Origin: Chitinophagaceae bacterium
Lineage (GTDB): Bacteria > Bacteroidota > Bacteroidia > Chitinophagales > Chitinophagaceae
Reading direction: 5' to 3'
NCBI GenBank assembly: GCA_008080615.1
Contig: VIKJ01000012.1
Span: 1-17,065 of the forward strand
DNA: 17,065 bases
This document shows, in pieces, positions 15,454-17,065 of this stretch; position 1 is the first letter of the stretch, and each line of letters opens with the position of its first letter. The position numbers were made by a program, and so were the translations under genes. Under the pieces are notes generated by a model. That model saw nothing but the letters and a program-made list of their open reading frames with translations, was not told where the DNA came from and ran no database searches.

Positions 15454-17065
15454 TCATTTTGCGTTTTTTACATATTTCTCCACCCATTGAAATTGCTCCC
15501 ACAAAACGTGTAACAAGTTTTCCTTGCCTCTGTATCCATGTGCTTCATAAGGCATGTATACAAAACGAACAGTACCACCATTTCCTTTGATTGCTGCAAA
15601 TAAACGCTCTGAATTAATGGGGAATGTGCCTGTATTATCATCCATTTCACCATGAATTAATAAAATAGGTGTTTTAATTTTATCGGCGTAGCTAAAAGGG
15701 CTCATTTCATAATATAACTGTGGTGCTTGCCAATAAGTACGGTCTTCATTTTGAAATCCAAAAGGAGTAAGCGTTCTATTGTATGCTCCACTACGTGCTA
15801 TACCTGCTTTAAATAAATTAGTATGCGCTAACAAATTGGCCGTCATAAATGCGCCATAACTATGGCCACCTACGGCCACTCTGTTTTTGTCTGCAACACC
15901 TAAGTTGGATAAATAGTTAATAGCTGCTTCTGCATTTAATTTTAATTGTGCAACAAAATCATCGTTTGGTTTTTTGTCTGCACTGGTTGCTACGATGGGC
16001 ATTTCTGCATTTTCTAACACAGCATATCCTTGTGTAACATAATAGATAGGGGTGCCCCAATTCAAAGTAGTAAAACGATCTTTACTGCCTCTAACCTGCG
16101 CTGCATCAGCTGCTGAATTAAATTCACGGGGGTATGCCCACATTATTAATGGGAGTGGACCATCTTTTTCATTATTGTATCCTTTGGGTAAATATAAGTC
16201 GCCTGTTAAATCTACTCCGTCGGCTCTTTTATACTTAACCTTTTCTTTGGTTACACCTTCTAATGCAGGGTAAGGGTTGCTGAAATTGGTAATGGGTCTA
16301 TCTGCAATTCTTAACATTAAATCTTTAATGTAAAAATTAGGCACTTCTTTTTGTGATTCCTTTCTGCTTAATAAAGTAAGTTTATTAGCATCAATCACTT
16401 CTACAATTGTTTCAAAACTACCTTCTGTTGCTCTCCAGATAATTTCATTTTTCTTTGTAGTTAAATCGAATTTAGCTAAAAAAGGAAGATCCCCTTTAGG
16501 AGATGAGCCTGTAGTATTATTCATCAAAATTTTAGTGCCATTGTCTACTAATTCAATCACTTCTTTGCCATATTGATTTTTTCCAGTTACAGGACGGCCA
16601 GGATTATTGTATTCATCTGTTTGATTGCGTTCAAATAACAATTCTAAAGTACCTGTGGTACCATTGTATCTACTTGCGCGAACAGTTTGTTTGGCTCTGG
16701 ATATTTCTTGAACTAAAGCAAAAGTTGAATTGCCCCAAATAGTACCTTGGTATCGCATGGTTGTTTTAAAAAGTTCTTTAGAGCTTCCGTTAAATGGAGC
16801 TGCTAATGCGTATACTGCATCATGAAAAGGCACTTGCTTTTTAATTAATCCACTATCCAAAGGCATTGCCCAAGTAACAGTAGCAGCTTCATCGTCTTTC
16901 CAATCAAATCCTCTTGGTACATTTTGTGTATTATCATATCCAGAAGGTGTTCCTTCGGAAGAGGGCAATTCGGCAATAACTTTAACTGTTTTGCCTGTTA
17001 AATCGGTGATACTAACTGTTGAAGGAAATCCATTTGCTGTAACCAAATAGGAAAATGGTTTCTGA
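15454..17065 (-). CDS. S9 family peptidase, glutamyl-endopeptidase-like, C-terminal part
   Basis: The 3' part of a large serine peptidase; the frame is open to the right edge (QKPFSYLVTANGFPSTV), so the signal peptide and early propeller lie outside. About 300 residues of propeller (FDWKDDEAATVTWAMPLD, VPFHDAVYALAAPF, ITNFSNPYPALEG) lead into an alpha/beta hydrolase domain starting near KVKYKRADGVDLTGDLYLP. The catalytic serine is in GGHSYGAF (Ser codon 15859-15861), the acid probably in HGEMDDNTGTFP and the histidine in YEAHGYRGKE, so the triad is complete. GEMDDNTGTFP and the tail YRGKENLLHVLWE resemble the S9 group of chloroplast-type glutamyl endopeptidases, which cut after glutamate; that specificity is inferred. 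It differs clearly from the other S9 enzyme in this window, so the two are not a recent duplication. TTG at 17046 is inside the propeller and not a start. A hairpin terminator follows the stop. Confidence 0.88.
   Translation of the reverse strand, partial: QKPFSYLVTANGFPSTVSITDLTGKTVKVIAELPSSEGTPSGYDNTQNVPRGFDWKDDEAATVTWAMPLDSGLIKKQVPFHDAVYALAAPFNGSSKELFKTTMRYQGTIWGNSTFALVQEISRAKQTVRASRYNGTTGTLELLFERNQTDEYNNPGRPVTGKNQYGKEVIELVDNGTKILMNNTTGSSPKGDLPFLAKFDLTTKKNEIIWRATEGSFETIVEVIDANKLTLLSRKESQKEVPNFYIKDLMLRIADRPITNFSNPYPALEGVTKEKVKYKRADGVDLTGDLYLPKGYNNEKDGPLPLIMWAYPREFNSAADAAQVRGSKDRFTTLNWGTPIYYVTQGYAVLENAEMPIVATSADKKPNDDFVAQLKLNAEAAINYLSNLGVADKNRVAVGGHSYGAFMTANLLAHTNLFKAGIARSGAYNRTLTPFGFQNEDRTYWQAPQLYYEMSPFSYADKIKTPILLIHGEMDDNTGTFPINSERLFAAIKGNGGTVRFVYMPYEAHGYRGKENLLHVLWEQFQWVEKYVKNAK

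Noticed and set aside
6854..17065. Two S9 peptidases as a recent duplication or a dedicated peptide-uptake cluster
   Set aside because: Their active-site contexts (GQSWGG versus GGHSYGAF) and domain details differ strongly, and they are separated by unrelated genes on both strands.
1..17065. Defence, CRISPR, phage or biosynthetic gene cluster
   Set aside because: No regularly spaced repeats, integrase, nuclease, toxin-antitoxin pair or multi-enzyme pathway was found; the content is ordinary transport, hydrolysis and signalling.

Overview
The window looks like a stretch of a Bacteroidota chromosome, probably a Chitinophagaceae-type organism. The basis is AT-rich DNA, a TonB-dependent receptor with an N-terminal carboxypeptidase-regulatory-like domain, a DUF2490 protein, two secreted S9 peptidases, sparse Shine-Dalgarno sequences and TAnnTTTG-like promoter elements. 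The lineage call is inference from protein style; no marker gene is present. Genes are tightly packed, with no gap over about 100 bases. No rRNA, tRNA, CRISPR array, insertion sequence or phage gene was seen.

Layout. From the left edge: the 3' part of an AspT/YidE-type membrane antiporter, followed 15 bases later by a secreted DUF2490 protein (+). Then an HD-domain phosphohydrolase (-), divergent from an EamA/DMT permease (+). The permease ends one base from the convergent end of a triple-PAS protein with a HisKA domain but no ATPase domain (-). Upstream of that, on the same strand, lies a TonB-dependent receptor gene broken into two frames near 5490-5510. Divergent from it is a complete 981-residue secreted S9 peptidase (+), closed by a clear hairpin terminator. 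A B12-binding radical SAM protein (+) follows, whose true start is probably TTG at 9880, after that terminator. A GH37 trehalase and an MFS transporter (both -) form a likely two-gene operon. A small PPC/DUF296 lipoprotein (+) and the 3' part of a glutamyl-endopeptidase-like S9 peptidase (-) converge on a 10-bp perfect hairpin.

How the genes fit together. Most products handle uptake and breakdown of outside nutrients: outer-membrane import (receptor, now apparently inactive), secreted or periplasmic peptide hydrolysis (two S9 enzymes), amino-acid or metabolite exchange (AspT-like and DMT permeases) and cytoplasmic trehalose hydrolysis fed by an adjacent MFS porter. The PAS/HisKA protein and the HD protein are signalling or nucleotide-handling proteins without an evident partner. 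I do not see a clear new defence, mobile or biosynthetic system. The items most worth a second look are the broken receptor, the orphan radical SAM protein with its CX4CX2C cluster motif, the lipoprotein form of a PPC domain, and the ATPase-less PAS-HisKA protein.
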